Shown here: positions 11,851 through 23,219 of the stretch, piece by piece
Numbering within the stretch: the first letter of the stretch is position 1
Layout of the letters: every line of letters begins with the position of its first letter
From: Ceratotherium simum simum
Lineage: Eukaryota > Chordata > Mammalia > Perissodactyla > Rhinocerotidae
Assembly: GCF_000283155.1 (NCBI RefSeq)
Contig: NW_004454163.1
Location: forward strand, 1,790,905-1,854,904
Length of the DNA: 64,000 nt
Direction of reading: 5' to 3'
Translations under genes and position numbers: made by a program
Notes under the pieces: model-generated
Database searches by the model: none
What the model was told of the DNA's origin: nothing
The model's input: the letters and a program-made list of their open reading frames with translations, nothing else

Positions 11851-12495
11851 ATATGACAGTTGAAAATCATGTGGCTTTGTGTAGGTAGTTTTACCTTCCA
11901 GTAATATCACTTTTCCTTATATAAATGGGGATGATTATAATAATTTCCATGTATACATAAAGTGCTTTATAATAAAAATAGTCAAGATAGTAAAAGCATG
12001 CTTTACTGTTATAAAGGAATATAATTATCATGCTGTTTATTCCTTTTGAAATGTGTGGTTTTGTTCCTAAAGTCAGGAAAAATATACGAAAATTGACTTA
12101 ATATAATCTAAAATTCAGTAATTATGTATTCTACTTTGAAGAACATATAATTATGGCTCTTTTTAAGGAGGCACATAGGTTGTAGAAATCAGCACCTAAC
12201 TAAAAAATTCATATAAAAAACTCAGAACAGAGAAAGGCTACAGCTATGTATGTAACCGATTCATTGAACATGAAATTGTTTTATTTTCTCGAATTGCTAT
12301 CTCATGTAAAAATTTCTTCCACTTGAGTAGTAAATATGTTTGCAGCAAGTCTCATGGGTTTTGATTTCTGATAGTTGTTAAAAGTCCCAGTCCACCTTTG
12401 GATGGTGGAGTGACATGGCTATCCTAATTCTGATTCTGTCCAATGAGAATGGCTTTTGCCAATATGATGTTCTCTTGTGTATGGTTTATGTGTGT
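11851..12495. other. Unassigned DNA
   Basis: AT-rich, no ORF of note and no repeat recognised. It ends at the target duplication of the next SINE. Confidence 0.5.
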
Positions 12496-12514
12496 AAAAA
12501 TGATGAGCATTTTA

Positions 12515-12751
12515 AGGGGCCAGCCCAGTGGGTAGCGGTTAAGTTTGCATGCTCCGCTTTGGCGGTCTGGGGTTCAGGGGTTCAGATCCCAGGCGCGGAC
12601 CAATTCACTGCTTATCAAGCCATGCTGTGGTGGCACCCCATGTAAAGTAGAGGAAGATGGGCACGGAGGTTAGCCCATGACCAATCTTCCTCAGCAAAAA
12701 AGGAGGAATGGCAACAGTTGTTAGCTCAGGGCTAATCTTCCTCATAAAAAA
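12515..12751 (+). mobile_element. ERE-type tRNA-derived SINE
   Basis: The head GGGGCCAGCCCAGTGGGTAG, the A-box region (GTGGGTAGCGGTTAAG) and the tail with two related modules ending AATCTTCCTC identify the equine SINE type. It is flanked by a direct repeat of 15-19 bp containing ATGATGAGCATTTTA (12496-12514 and 12752-12770), so it is a complete retroposed insertion. The B box is less canonical (GGTTCAGATCC), suggesting an older subtype. The 76-codon ORF at 12415-12645 runs through it and is not a gene. Confidence 0.93.
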
Positions 12752-12895
12752 AAAAATGATGAGCATTTTAGATGCCAGTAGCCTATATGATGAATTTATG
12801 GCAAAAGGGGCTTGATTGACAATAGGTGATTGACCAAAATAAGACTATAGATTAAAAAAATGAATGCTCTTTTTTAGAGAGCTAAAAACTAATTA

Positions 12896-15280
12896 CAGGC
12901 ATATCTCATTTTATTGGACTTCACAGATATTGCGTTTTTTACAAATTGAAGGTTTCTGGCAAACTTGTATTGAGGAAATCTGTCAGTGCCATTTTTCCAA
13001 TAGTATTTGCTCACTTCTTGTCTTAGTGTCACATTTTCATAATTCTTGCAATATTTCAAACTTTTTCAATATTATTTTGTTTGTTATGGTGATCTGTGAT
13101 CAGTGATCTTTGATGTTACTATTCTAATTGTTTTGAGGTGCCACGAATCATGCCCATAAAAGACAGCAAACAATTAATAAATGTTATGTGTGTTCTGACT
13201 GCTCCACCAACGGATCGTTTCCCTATCTTTCTTCTTCTCCTCCAGACTCCCTATTCCATGAGACAAAACAATATTGAAATTAGGCCAATTAATAACTCTA
13301 CAATGGCCTCTAAGTGTTCAAGTGAAAAGAAGAGTTACATGTCTCTTACTTTAAATCAGAAGCTAGAAATGATTAAGCTTAGTGAGGAAGGCGTGTGGAA
13401 AGCGAGACAGGCTGAAAGCTAGGCCTCTTGTGCCAAACAATTAGCCAAGTTGTGAATATAAAGGAAAAGTTCTTGAAGGAAATTAAAAGTGCTACTCCAG
13501 TGAACACATGAATGATAAGAAAGCAAAAAAGCCTTATTGCTGATATGAAGAAAGTTAATGATCTGGATAGGAGATCAAACCAGTCACAACATTCTTTTAA
13601 GCCAAAACCTAATGCAGAGCAAGGCCCTAACTCTCTTCAATTGTATAAAGGCTAAGAGAGCTGAGGGAGCTGCAGAAGAAAAGTTTGAAGCTAGCAGAGG
13701 TTGGTTCATAAGTAAAGAACCTGTCTCCATACTATAAAATTGAAAATAAAGCAGCAAGTGCTAACATAGAAGCTGTATAAAGTTATCCAGAAGATCTAGC
13801 TAAGATAAATTAAATGAAGATGACTACACCAAACAACAGATTTTCAATGTAGAAAAAATATCCTTTTATTGGAAGAAGATGCCATCCAGGACTTTCATAA
13901 CTGGAGAGGAGAAGTCAATGCCTGGCTTCAAAGCTTCAAAAGACAGACTGACTCTCTCATTAGGGGCTAATGCAGCCAGTGACTTTAAGTTGAAGCTAAT
14001 GCTCATTTACCATTCTAAAAATCATAAGGCCCTTAAGAATTATGCTAAATCTACTCTGCCTGTGCTCTGTCAATGGAACAACAAAGCCTGGATGACAGCA
14101 CATCTTTTTATTACATGGTCTACTGAACATTTTAAGCCCATTGTTGGGACCTACTGCTCAGAAGAAAAGATCCTTTCAAAATATTACTGCTTATTGACAG
14201 TGCACTTGGTCACCCAAGAGCTCTGATGGAGATGTACAACGAGATTAATGTTGTTTTCATGCCTGCTAACACAACATCCATCCTTCAGCCTATGGATCAA
14301 AGAGTAATTTTGACTTTCCAGTCTTATTATTTAAGAAATACATTTTGTAAAACTATAACTGCCATAGATGGTGATTCTTCTGATGGATATGGGCAAAGTA
14401 AATTGAAAACCCTCTGGGAAGGATTCACCATTCTAAATACTTAACATTAAGAACATTTGTGATTCATGGGAAGAGGTCACAATATCAACATTAACAGGAG
14501 TTTGGAAGAAGTTGACTCCAGCCCTCATGAGTGACTTTGAAGGGCTCAAGACTTCAGTGGAGGAAGTAACTGCATGTGCTGGAAATAGCAAGAAAACTAG
14601 AATTAGAAGTAGAGGCTGAAGACGTGACTGAATTGTTGCAATCCTATGATAAAATTTTAACGAATGAAGAGTTGCTTCTTTGGATGAGCAAAGAAGTGTT
14701 TTCTCGAGATGGAATCTACTTCTGGTAAAGACACTATGAAGATTGTTGAAATGATAACAAAGGATTTATAACATTACATAAACTTGGTTGATAAAGCAGT
14801 GGCAGGGTTTGAGAGGATTGACTCCAATTTTGAAAGTTCTACTGTGGGTAAAATACTGTTAAACAACATCGCATGCTCCAGAGAAATCGTTCGTGAAAGG
14901 GAGTCAATTGATATGGCAAACTTCACTGTTGTCTTATATTAAGAAATTGCCACAGACCCCCCAAACTTCAGCAACCACTACTCTGATCAGTCAGCAGCCA
15001 TCAACATCAAGGCAAGACCCTCCACCAGCAGAAAGAATACAACTCGCTGAAGGCTCAGATGATGGTCAGCATTTTTTAGCAATAAAGTATTTTTAAATTA
15101 AGGTATGTACATTATTTTTTTAGACATAATGCTTTTGTACACTTAATAGACTGCATATACGGTAAACATAACTTTTATATGCACTGGGAAACCAAACAAT
15201 TTGTGTGACTTACTCTATTGCGATATTCACTTTATTGCGATGATCTGGAACTGAACTCACAATATCTCCGAGGTATGACT
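12896..15280 (+). mobile_element. Tigger1-like DNA transposon, near full length
   Basis: The element is 2,385 bp; the Tigger1 consensus is about 2.4 kb. The left inverted repeat is CAGGCATATCTCATTTTATT and the right end is CAATATCTCCGAGGTATGAC. TA dinucleotides flank it at 12894-12895 and 15281-15282. The whole order of the autonomous element is kept: left terminal region, transposase frame, then a right terminal region with 'TTATTGCGATGATCTGG'. It belongs to the pogo/Tigger branch of Tc1/mariner, moved by cut-and-paste and dead in mammals for tens of millions of years. Confidence 0.95.
13303..15096 (+). pseudogene. Tigger1 transposase, multiply disrupted
   Basis: It starts at the expected ATG (MASKCSSEKKSYMSLTLNQK) with the N-terminal CENP-B-type helix-turn-helix region, and ends at TAA 15094-15096 after a proline/glutamine-rich tail ([20 protein letters not shown]). 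The frame is closed at codon 41 (TAG at 13420) and broken repeatedly after that. The surviving windows are 13303-13422, 13879-14226, 14226-14444 and 14893-15096. DDE-domain traces remain: [14 protein letters not shown] keeps the second aspartate (about 14195-14225), and [11 protein letters not shown] keeps the third (about 14267-14300). The first, NVDETAFYW, is damaged near 13845-13870. No active protein is possible. Confidence 0.93.
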
Positions 15281-15282
15281 TA

Positions 15283-16199
15283 CGTGTCTAAAAACCTGCT
15301 ATTGCTAGTAAGAAAAATCAGTAAAATCATAAAGAATCCATGATCAATCACTTTTATTGAGAAAATATTAGTTTGATGTCATCCCATTGGACTAATACTA
15401 GAGATCAGTTTAATGCAACTTGATAAGAGCAGAGCTGCATGCAAAGTGAATTTTATGTTTGACTATATTCAGTCTTAACGTATAGAAGAAAAGACAAATG
15501 AACTAAAGGCTGCAGGGAAGTATTCTTTTAGAGAAGTATTCTTGTAAAAGAAAACAAATAACAAAACTAGATTATATGTTATTATGTATTATTTTATTAT
15601 GTTTTTAGATAAAGTCAAATATAAGTGTACCTCAGGTTGGTATCTAGAAGGTTGGTCACCCTACCTGACACTGACACTACAGTCAGAAAAGCTTGTCTTT
15701 GTCTTCTCCTTTTTGTCTTTTTAGCTCTTCATTCAAGGTGTCCTATTGGTAGAATATTTAAGTTTTGTATAAGGAAGAGTACTTGGTTCCCATTGAGGCT
15801 CTTAAAGTAGGAGATTCTGTGCAACATAGTAAGGTTACGTATGCTAGGACACCTAAAAAAACGTAATGACACTGCAGGAACTAATATCACTTGTGACAGA
15901 GAACCATTTCTCAGAAGCTCATCAAATTCTTCAGTTTCACTATTTTATTATTTAATTCAGGTAAAATTTAATAGTTTTAAATTAAATATAGCATATATAA
16001 TATCATCATTTTAAAGATCTGCGTGTCTATATCTACAGTTTTTCTTTCTATCACTCTGTCTTATATATGAAGTGAGGAATGTCTGAAGCACTGTTTGCCA
16101 TGTATTAACACTAATTATTTCTAGGTGAGGAAATTTGAGATAGATTCCTTTATGTTCCACACACTGCTTGCATTTTTAATAATGAACATAGATATTTAT
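15283..16199. other. Unassigned DNA
   Basis: No gene or repeat recognised. The 61-codon ORF at 15625-15810 has no supporting feature. Confidence 0.5.
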
Positions 16200-16620
16200 G
16201 AGAAAAGTCATAAAAAATCATTGATATTACCCCAAAAGTTTAAAAAATGTTGTACTCATAAATGTTGAGAGTTATGCAAATTGGCAGAACTGATATGGGT
16301 AGTAATGTCAAAATAAGTTAAAATATTTTATATTTGACTCAGCAATCCCATTTCTATGAATCTAGCCTGCAGAATTTAAGAACAGTACATTAAAAATATT
16401 TCAAAAATACATTTATAACTCTGTGGTTTGCAAAAACAAAATAGTGGAAAACTCCTTCGTTTCATCTAATTGGAGAATGAGTGTGTTAGTACGGTAATTC
16501 CCTACTCTGGGATACTCTGCAGTCATTAAAAATAATGAGGTACGTCTATGTGTTCTAATTTGGAAGACCATGATAAATTGTAAAGAGAAAAAAATAGAAG
16601 AATAAGTTTAAATTGTGCTA
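16200..16620 (+). mobile_element. L1M ORF2 3' fragment, sense
   Basis: GACTCAGCAATCCCATTTC, TAATTGGAGAATGAGTGTG and ATACTCTGCAGTCATTAAAA follow the order of the end of L1 ORF2, where the equivalent motifs are 'cagcaattccacttct' and 'atactatgcagccattaaaaa'. Diverged, no frame. Confidence 0.65.
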
Positions 16621-16629
16621 GGAATTATT

Positions 16630-16815
16630 GTAGCAATTTACATGTCTGAATTTAGATACTTAGAGCATCCTGATGAGTTCAATCTATTTTTTACCCACAG
16701 TTTACAGATGAGCATACTGAGTCACTGAGACTGTAACTTGCCCCTCTAACTCTAACGGTGATGCTGAGAGCAGTCTGGCTCCATTGCTGTTTTTTGTAAC
16801 CCTTTGATGTAACAG
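16630..16815 (-). mobile_element. MIR SINE, antisense
   Basis: ACCCACAGTTTACAGATGAG, CTGAGTCACTGAGACTG, AACTTGCCCCTCTAACTC and GCAGTCTGGCTCC are the ordered blocks of reverse-complemented MIR core and flanks. Confidence 0.75.
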
Positions 16816-17090
16816 CTGTAACATTGGAGCTAATGTGTACAGTATTATTCCATTTTTGTATGAGAGAGTAGGAGAGAGAGCTATGTTTAGAGACACAAGA
16901 GACAGGAACAGAGAAGTCAAAATCAAGGTCTATTTACATCTACAAAAAAATCATACAGCATTTGCTGGCAGTCAGCCACATAATTATCTCAAGAGGAGAA
17001 GAATTTTACTTCTTTATATATAATAACTTTTACTTTTTTTGGTACTTTTCTGAAACTTTCAAATGAAAATAAATCATTAAATAAAGATGA
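16816..17090 (+). mobile_element. L1M 3' UTR remnant, sense
   Basis: GTACAGTATTATTCCATTTTTG continues the L1 sequence seen before the MIR. An A-rich tail with ATGAAAATAAATCATTAAAT follows. The GAGAGAGA-rich middle is low complexity. Confidence 0.5.
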
Positions 17091-17547
17091 AAAATATCTT
17101 TATATTTTATCTATTATTTATTTATCCGTCTGTGGTGAAAATTGCTTCAGTTTGCGGCATAGCAGCTTCTAGCTGTTTGATAGATAAGACAGGATGGTAT
17201 CAAAGTTGACAAGTAGTGCCGTGCTTAATCCTTCAGCTATGCTGAATAAGCAACGATGTGGATTTTCTTTAGATTTTTCTCATGCTATCCCAATATTAGC
17301 TCTGGGCATTTTCTGTCTCACTTAGATAAGACCCCAATGCATAGTGATCTCTACCTTTACCCAGTCTCAAAAGAACTACAGAAGAAGGGTTTTAGTGTAT
17401 TTGTCTACCTGAAAAGAAGACCTAATATTTCCTAAAATATTTCTATCAATTTAGAAAATATTTTTGGGATGTGTTTCCTAAATACTGTAAAGCCTTTGGA
17501 AGTTATGACCTATAATCTACCCCAAACCACCTAAAACCACAAAAGCG
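17091..17547. other. Unassigned DNA
   Basis: No repeat family or coding signal recognised. Confidence 0.5.
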
Positions 17548-17790
17548 GTATAATATAATGGCTCACAGCATAGATTTTGGTAATGAACAGGCTTGGGAAC
17601 CAGACCTTGTTCTGTTCTCTCTAGCCACGAGACTTTGGGCAACTTACATAACATTTCTAAGTCTCAGTTTCCTCATCCTTAAAATAGACAAAATAATAAC
17701 ACCAATCTCATTAGTTTGTTGTGAAGACTGAGGTTGTTAAACTTCTAAGTGTAATCAGTTCCTGATATACAGTAAAAGGTAATAGCTTTA
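17548..17790 (+). mobile_element. MIR SINE, sense
   Basis: GAGACTTTGGGCAACTTAC, GTCTCAGTTTCCTCATCC, TTAAAATAGACAAAATAATA and GTTTGTTGTGAAGACTGAG are textbook MIR core blocks in order. It is one of the best-preserved old SINEs in the window. Confidence 0.9.
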
Positions 17791-17909
17791 TTGATAATTT
17801 TATTCCTATGAAGGTGGTTATTTACAAATCATTTATATATGAGCACGTATACACACACACATAAATGATTAAGAGAATAGATGAAAAGGAAGCAAAGTAG
17901 TGTAGCATG

Positions 17910-18303
17910 TGTCAACCTAAATAAAGAGGTAAACTGAGGCAAGCTCAAAGTACCAGAAATTGAGTTTATTTGGGAATAGCAGAGGAATTGCAGTCCGGGA
18001 CACACAAACCATAGCAAGCCACAAGCGAGTCCATTGAGAGTTTGAGGTGGGCTGTATTTATGGGCAAGAAATGCAAAGAGAGGCAAGTCCAGCAGGAGTC
18101 CAAGCAGCAAATTCATTGGCTTAAAGATAAGAAGAGATGCTTGGTGGATGTTCATTGGTCAGGAGATAAGTTTTGATCTTCTGTAAATCAGGCATTTATG
18201 GAAAATCAGTCTCTCAGTTCTTAAGTTTCGTATTCCTGAGGGCACATGCATGAGATTCTCCATTCCGTATCTTCTGGTTCCATTTTAGATTGAAATCTTT
18301 TCA
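17910..18303 (-). mobile_element. Solo ERV LTR, antisense
   Basis: About 394 bp, reading TG(AAAAGATTTC)...(GGTT)GACA on the minus strand. It is the same family as the LTR at 21555-21943 in opposite orientation. On the minus strand it has a TATA-like CATAAATA (complement at 18055-18062) and an AATAAA polyadenylation signal (complement at 17965-17970). The flanks CATG and CGTG could be a 4-bp target duplication with one CpG-type change. No gag, pol or env lies beside it, so it is a solo LTR. The 108-codon ORF inside (17829-18155) is not a viral gene. Confidence 0.85.
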
Positions 18304-18929
18304 CGTGTTTAATTATTCATTCATTCACTAGCCACTGCTAAATACTAGAGGAGCTTTCAATTTGCTAAGTGACACAGACCAATAAAGAGACATATACAAA
18401 GCAATAAGTGCCATAATAGAGTCACAGACATGTTTGGAGCAGAACCAAGGAAAGGACTTAAACTAGGCTGGAGTGATTAGAAATCTTGGCGCTGCTGGTT
18501 GACCAAGCCTCTGTGGACAAGCGGAACTCTAAAGTAGAAAATGATGGTGTTTTACACAAAGGGAACCAAGGGCATAAAGACAAGAAACTACATGGACGCC
18601 CAGGGAATTGGACATAATTTGGTTTTCTGCAGAGTAGGAACACCAATGGGAGAGATGCAAGAGATTAGATGGGAAAAATAGACTTAAGTCAGAAGATGAA
18701 GGGCCATTATGCAATGTTGTCTTTTCATTGTATCTATTACCCGATGGGGAATAATTTGGAAAAAGCAAAATGTTTATCATTTTTAGAGAAGAACTAATTA
18801 GATAAGTATTTTGGAAACCTATCACTCAAAAATGAGTTGCAGAGGTCATACTGGGAAGCAAAAATCCATTGGGGGAAGAAAAGTGGATTCAGAGGTGTAA
18901 GGAATTCAGCTTTTAATTTTGGTTTAAAC
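18304..18929. other. Unassigned DNA
   Basis: No assigned repeat. Overlapping minus-strand ORFs (18458-18646 and 18529-18825) have no recognisable domain and are judged fortuitous. Confidence 0.5.
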
Positions 18930-19045
18930 ATTACCCAATTGCATGAACTTGATCAAGTTTTTTGACTTCTTTGTTCCTCAGTTTCATGAAATCAGGGGAG
19001 AATATTAGATAATTTACAAAGTATTGTCAAGCATTAATGTTCTCT
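18930..19045 (+). mobile_element. MIR fragment, sense
   Basis: GAACTTGATCAAGTTTTTTG, CTTTGTTCCTCAGTTTCATG and GAATATTAGATAATTTACAAAG follow the MIR core order in diverged form. Confidence 0.6.
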
Positions 19046-19109
19046 ACATACTGTTATAAAACATGAAATTATTTTTTCAATGGCAAATTCTTAGATCAAA
19101 TAGCAATTT

Positions 19110-19945
19110 CTTGGTAAATAGGTGTTCTGAGATCCAATTCCATCACAGAAAGGGGGCTTGGGGGGTTCCGCCCACAGAACATCAAGCAACTCTCCAGACG
19201 CCAACCGGTGTCCTACAATTCAACTCAGTTCTACCACTATCTACCAAGAGATACATCAGATTCCACAGGTTAAGACTTTCAGTCCTACAAGACTGCTCCA
19301 TCCCCCACTTCAGATGCTCATGGCAAATCCAGATTATTACCTGTGCTTCTGACCCACTGGCTACAGATTGGAGCTTTCAACAGCCCCCTCCTTGGGTTCA
19401 ATTAATTTGCTAGAGTGGCTCACAGAGCTCAGAGAAACATTTTAATTACTAGATCACTGCTGTATTATAAAAGGATATAACTCTGGAACAGCCTGATGGA
19501 AGGCATGCATAGGGCAAGCTATGGGGAAAGCGCACAGAGTTTCCATGCCCTCTCCAGGTGTGCCACTTTTCCAGCACCTCCATGTGTTCACCATCCTGAG
19601 ATCTGTGAACCCTGTCCTTCTGGGTTTTCATGGACGCTTCATTACATAGTCATGATTGATTAAATCATTGACCGCTGGTAATTGACTCAACCTCCAGCCC
19701 CTCTCCCCTCCCCAGAGGTTGGGAGTGGGTACGGGAAGTTCTAACCCTCTAATCACAGGATTGGTTCCCCTGGCAAGAAGCTGCCATCTGTAGGTTATCT
19801 AAGGGCTTTCCAGAAGTCACCTCATTAACATAAAAGACACTTTTATTTCTTTTAATACAAGAAATGCCAAGGGTTTTAGGAGCTTTGTGCCAGGAATATG
19901 GTTGAAGACCAAACATTTTTTTCTATTATAAATAACACAAGATCA
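19110..19945 (+). mobile_element. Old ERV-type solo LTR (MER21-like)
   Basis: About 0.8 kb of non-AT-rich sequence with an LTR layout. It opens with GTGTTCTGAGATCCAATTCC, has a TATA-type box TATAAAAGG near 19467, a GC-richer mid part (CTCTCCCCTCCCCAGAGG), and ends near TTCTATTATAAATAACACA. From memory it resembles the MER21 LTR group of ERVL-related elements, but the name needs a library search. No internal viral genes are adjacent. ORFs at 19063-19413, 19158-19352 and 19449-19631 are by-products. Confidence 0.65.
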
Positions 19946-20365
19946 CACTTGGTTATTCAGTGTTTTAGTCTTCTTACCTTTATATCATGTTATTTTTTTA
20001 ATGTTAAAAAGCAATGAACTCACTTTTGTGAGGTAAAAAAATCCACATGACAAAAGTGAGCTAGCTTGAAAAGAATCAGTCAATCTAGCTCAAGTTGATA
20101 TAACTAGAAACACTGAAAGAAGAAATTCAGAATAATCAGAAAGACTAAAAATGTCATCAATAGGGTCCATATATTTCAAAATGTGTTTTCAAAAGTGGAA
20201 GAGAGAAATGCTTTCTTATATATTACGTTAAGTTATAAAATATTAAAGTATAAGTGAATATGTTGCCACTGAATTTTCATTTTTCATAGTTATTTTTATC
20301 TTTTCTTTAAAATATTTAAAATCTAATATAAAAGTCATCTAAAATTTGTGCCTAGTATCTTTGTA
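19946..20365. other. Unassigned DNA
   Basis: AT-rich, no repeat or coding signal recognised. Confidence 0.5.
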
Positions 20366-20545
20366 TCAGGTACTGAAAACCCTATAAATATCCCTGAGTC
20401 CCCATTTTTGGGGAGGCAGATCTGAGATTGATTCTCCTGCTTCCTCGCTTGACTGCCTTGTGATTAAAACTCTCTCTGCTGCAATCTTATAGTCTCGGTG
20501 ATAGGCTTTCTGGGTGATGGACCAAAAAGAACCGATCTGGTAACT
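20366..20545 (+). mobile_element. ERV LTR 3' part (R-U5-like)
   Basis: A TATA-like CCTATAAATATCCC (about 20381), then CAGATCTGAGATTGATTCTCC, ATTAAAACTCTCTCTGCTGC and CGGTGATAGGCTTTCTGG give the promoter-to-U5 layout of an ERV LTR, ending near CCGATCTGGTAAC. The U3 portion is not recognisable. The 105-codon minus-strand ORF at 20366-20683 spans the LTR and its flank and has no viral protein content. Confidence 0.6.
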
Positions 20546-20553
20546 GTTGAATG

Positions 20554-20643
20554 GTGAAACAATAATTTGACATGAATATCTGATTTGTAAATTATCAAAA
20601 ATGTTAATGAAAAATTTATCACATGAAATTTTTAACATACAAA
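20554..20643 (+). repeat. Dispersed repeat unit, copy 1
   Basis: TGGTGAAACAATAATTTGAC through GAAATTTTTAACATAC is repeated in the same orientation at 22861-22960 with roughly 70% similarity by eye and small gaps. It lies directly downstream of the LTR end at 20545, so it may be the start of a retroviral internal region. Unnamed. Confidence 0.5.
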
Positions 20644-21554
20644 AAACGAGAAAGGCAAGCAAAACCACGAAGAGCCTTCTCATTTTATTTTAAAGTGTAT
20701 GTGACTAATGTCAGATGGTTGGTACAAAGAAGGACATCCCTGATTTTGGAGTCACACATTTGTTTTGGGGTCTCTGTCTTGTTCTCTAATAATCAGTGAC
20801 CAATGTCAAGGCAGTAAATTTGGGGGATCCCAAATATTTCCATGTGTAAAATAGACATGAAGCAGACTGCCTTCCCAATCATACATGGTTTGTTGTAAGG
20901 ATCAAATAAAATATTATGCATAAAAGAGCTCTAGAACTTATAAATCACTTTTTAAATAACATGGTAATGCTTATTCTGAGTTATATAATTCTAAATGACT
21001 GATTGCTAGTTTTATACCATGATGTATTAATATTGAGGTAGAATTAATATTGCAAACATAAAATGATAAATAATTTGCAAAAGCAGGAAATATTCTAGAT
21101 ATTTAAGAAAACAATTTTTAATGTGACCCATTTAGATTTCTATGAATTGCACTAAAATTGTGAAAGTAACTATTAAGTGGCAATAAACTAGCAAGTTAAT
21201 ATTCGTTTTGAGTCAGTCAATGCTGGCCTGATCAAAAGGATATGAATTTTGAGACCATAATATGAATAAATACAATAACAACACATTTAGGAAACAAAAA
21301 AGTTTGTGCATTTCCAGATATTACAAAATGTAAATTTTCAAGAACCTGTCTTAAAAAGTTTAATATAATAGTGATTTGGCTTAAACAGAATTAGATATTT
21401 GTCTGTCTTTTAATTTTCATGATTTCTTTTAGAATATATATAGTATGGAAATCATTAAATTGTGAAGTAAAAATGAATTGAAAAATATAATATAGCTCAA
21501 TATACACATTTCTCACACCATTTTCCATATTCACTTACACAGTTATAACATGTG
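20644..21554. other. Unassigned AT-rich DNA
   Basis: A short MIR-like 3' segment may lie at 20850-20950 (GTTGTAAGGATCAAATAAAA). Nothing else recognised. Confidence 0.45.
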
Positions 21555-21943
21555 TGAAAGGATTTCAATCTAAAATGGAACCGGAGGATGTGAAATGGAG
21601 AATCTCATACACGCACCCTCAAAAGAATGGAACTTCAGAACTGAGAGACTGATTTCCCATAAATGCTTGATTTACAGAAGACTGGAACTTATCTCCTGAC
21701 CAATGGACATCCACCAAGAATCTCTCCCCATCCTCAAGCCAATGAACTTGCTGCTTGGACGCTGGCTGGACTTCCCACTCTTTGCCCTCCTTGCCCATAA
21801 ATACACCCCAACCCCTCAACGGAACTTGCCTGTAGCTTGCTACAGTTTGTGTGTCCAGAATTGCAATTCCTCTGCGATCCCCAAATAAACTCAATTTCTG
21901 GTACTTTGAGTTTCCCTCGTTTACCTCTTTATTTAGGTTGACA
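21555..21943 (+). mobile_element. Solo ERV LTR, sense
   Basis: About 389 bp, TGAAAGGATTTCAATC...GGTTGACA. It has a TATA-like CATAAATA (21796-21803) and AATAAA (21884-21889), about 81 bp apart, the usual promoter-R-polyadenylation layout of a class I-like LTR. It is homologous along its length to the minus-strand LTR at 17910-18303. No internal genes adjoin, and the opposite orientation of the two rules out a single provirus. ORFs 21619-21894 and 21703-21888 are inside the LTR and not genes. Confidence 0.87.
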
Positions 21944-22860
21944 TACGCAAATATTTAATCACATCTTAAAATAAAAATAAATATGTAGCCATTAACTTGT
22001 GATGACTTAAGAAAAGCAGCATTATTCCTAAAGAGAAAACAATGGTTGATATGTCTACGCTGTCCTTTGAAAGACTCTCTAGTTAATGAGGAAATAACTG
22101 ATATTAAACTATAGGCTAAGTGTTAGAAATGCTATATTTGTGATTACAAGTGTTATGCAGAATTTGATTTGCTATTTTGGATTACATATTGATGGTCAAA
22201 GGATTGTTAACAGAAATGAAATATCTAACTGTAAGCAATTGTAATTTAGTAGGTTACATATTTTGGTCAATTTATGTTGGAGCTAGTAATAAAGCAGAAA
22301 CTATCATAAATGAGTAATGTAGGACATAGGCCATTTGGGCACACAGTGATTGGGTTCAGTAAAATAAACCTGCCATTTGGATAGAGATAAGATAGATGGA
22401 ACAGTCTTGAGTTTGTATATTAATTACTTCAGTATCTCACTGACGTTAAAATGTTCCTGTTGGCAAAGGATGGGGTTTTAGAATGCACTTGTGGTAAGTA
22501 ATACACCAGTTACAGAGCCAGTGTTTGGAATGAATCTAGTTTACAGGAATCAATGCTATGGTACTTTTCAATGAAGGAATAAAAGTATTCTTACTTAATC
22601 ACTTTCCCATCTGATTGGGCTCTTGTCAAAATTGAATTATGTGTTTCTTGATGAAGGGAATACTTTTCTAGAGATTTACTATTTGAATAGAAAGAGTAAG
22701 ATTGGAGGGCACACAGTTCCTTGGAGAAAAGTTTGCTGACCACACAGGATTAACAATGTGCCTCTTACATCATTCTCATCAAAAACCCCCTGCTTACACT
22801 CTCTGAGCACTTATTGTAGTATGTTTTATTCAAGCATTTAACTCTCTCTCGCTGTTTAAT
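21944..22860. other. Unassigned DNA
   Basis: No coding signal. The end (AACTCTCTCTCGCTG near 22841) weakly resembles the ACTCTCTCTGCTGC block of the LTR at 20366-20545, so decayed LTR sequence may be present. Confidence 0.4.
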
Positions 22861-22960
22861 TGTGAAATAATTTGACAATGTTGTCTGACTTGTAATTTTC
22901 CATGTATCATGTCAAAATATTAATGAAAACATTTATTACATAAAATTTTTAGCATAGAAA
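22861..22960 (+). repeat. Dispersed repeat unit, copy 2
   Basis: TGTGAAATAATTTGACAATG through TAAAATTTTTAGCATAG parallels 20554-20643, with a few indels. Confidence 0.5.
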
Positions 22961-23019
22961 ATTCTGCATTGCATTATTAAAAATTGATACTATGCATCAT
23001 GACTTTGCTGTACAGTTTG

Positions 23020-23215
23020 TGATAAAATTAAGGAGGGAAAAACAACCCAATTTTTAAAAATAGGCGAAAGATATGTACAGGCAGAAGATACATACTAGAA
23101 GTTCATAGAAAATGAAATTATAATATGAAAAGATACTCAATGTCACAGATGGTAAGACAGACAAAAAACTACTAGAATACCATTTTTACCCATCAGATTA
23201 AAAAAAACTCAAAAA
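23020..23215 (+). mobile_element. L1 ORF2 fragment, sense
   Basis: AACAACCCAATTTTTAAAAA, GAAAAGATACTCAATGTCAC and ATACCATTTTTACCCATCAG are the ordered blocks of the L1 ORF2 3' region in sense orientation, heavily diverged. Confidence 0.75.
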
Positions 23216-23219
23216 TATT

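Noticed and set aside
17829..18155. 108-codon minus-strand ORF and similar ORFs at 21619-21894
   Set aside because: Both lie in LTR sequence, mirror one another because the LTRs are homologous, and show no gag, pol or env content.
17910..21943. A single provirus with two LTRs
   Set aside because: The LTRs point in opposite directions and no retroviral genes lie between them.
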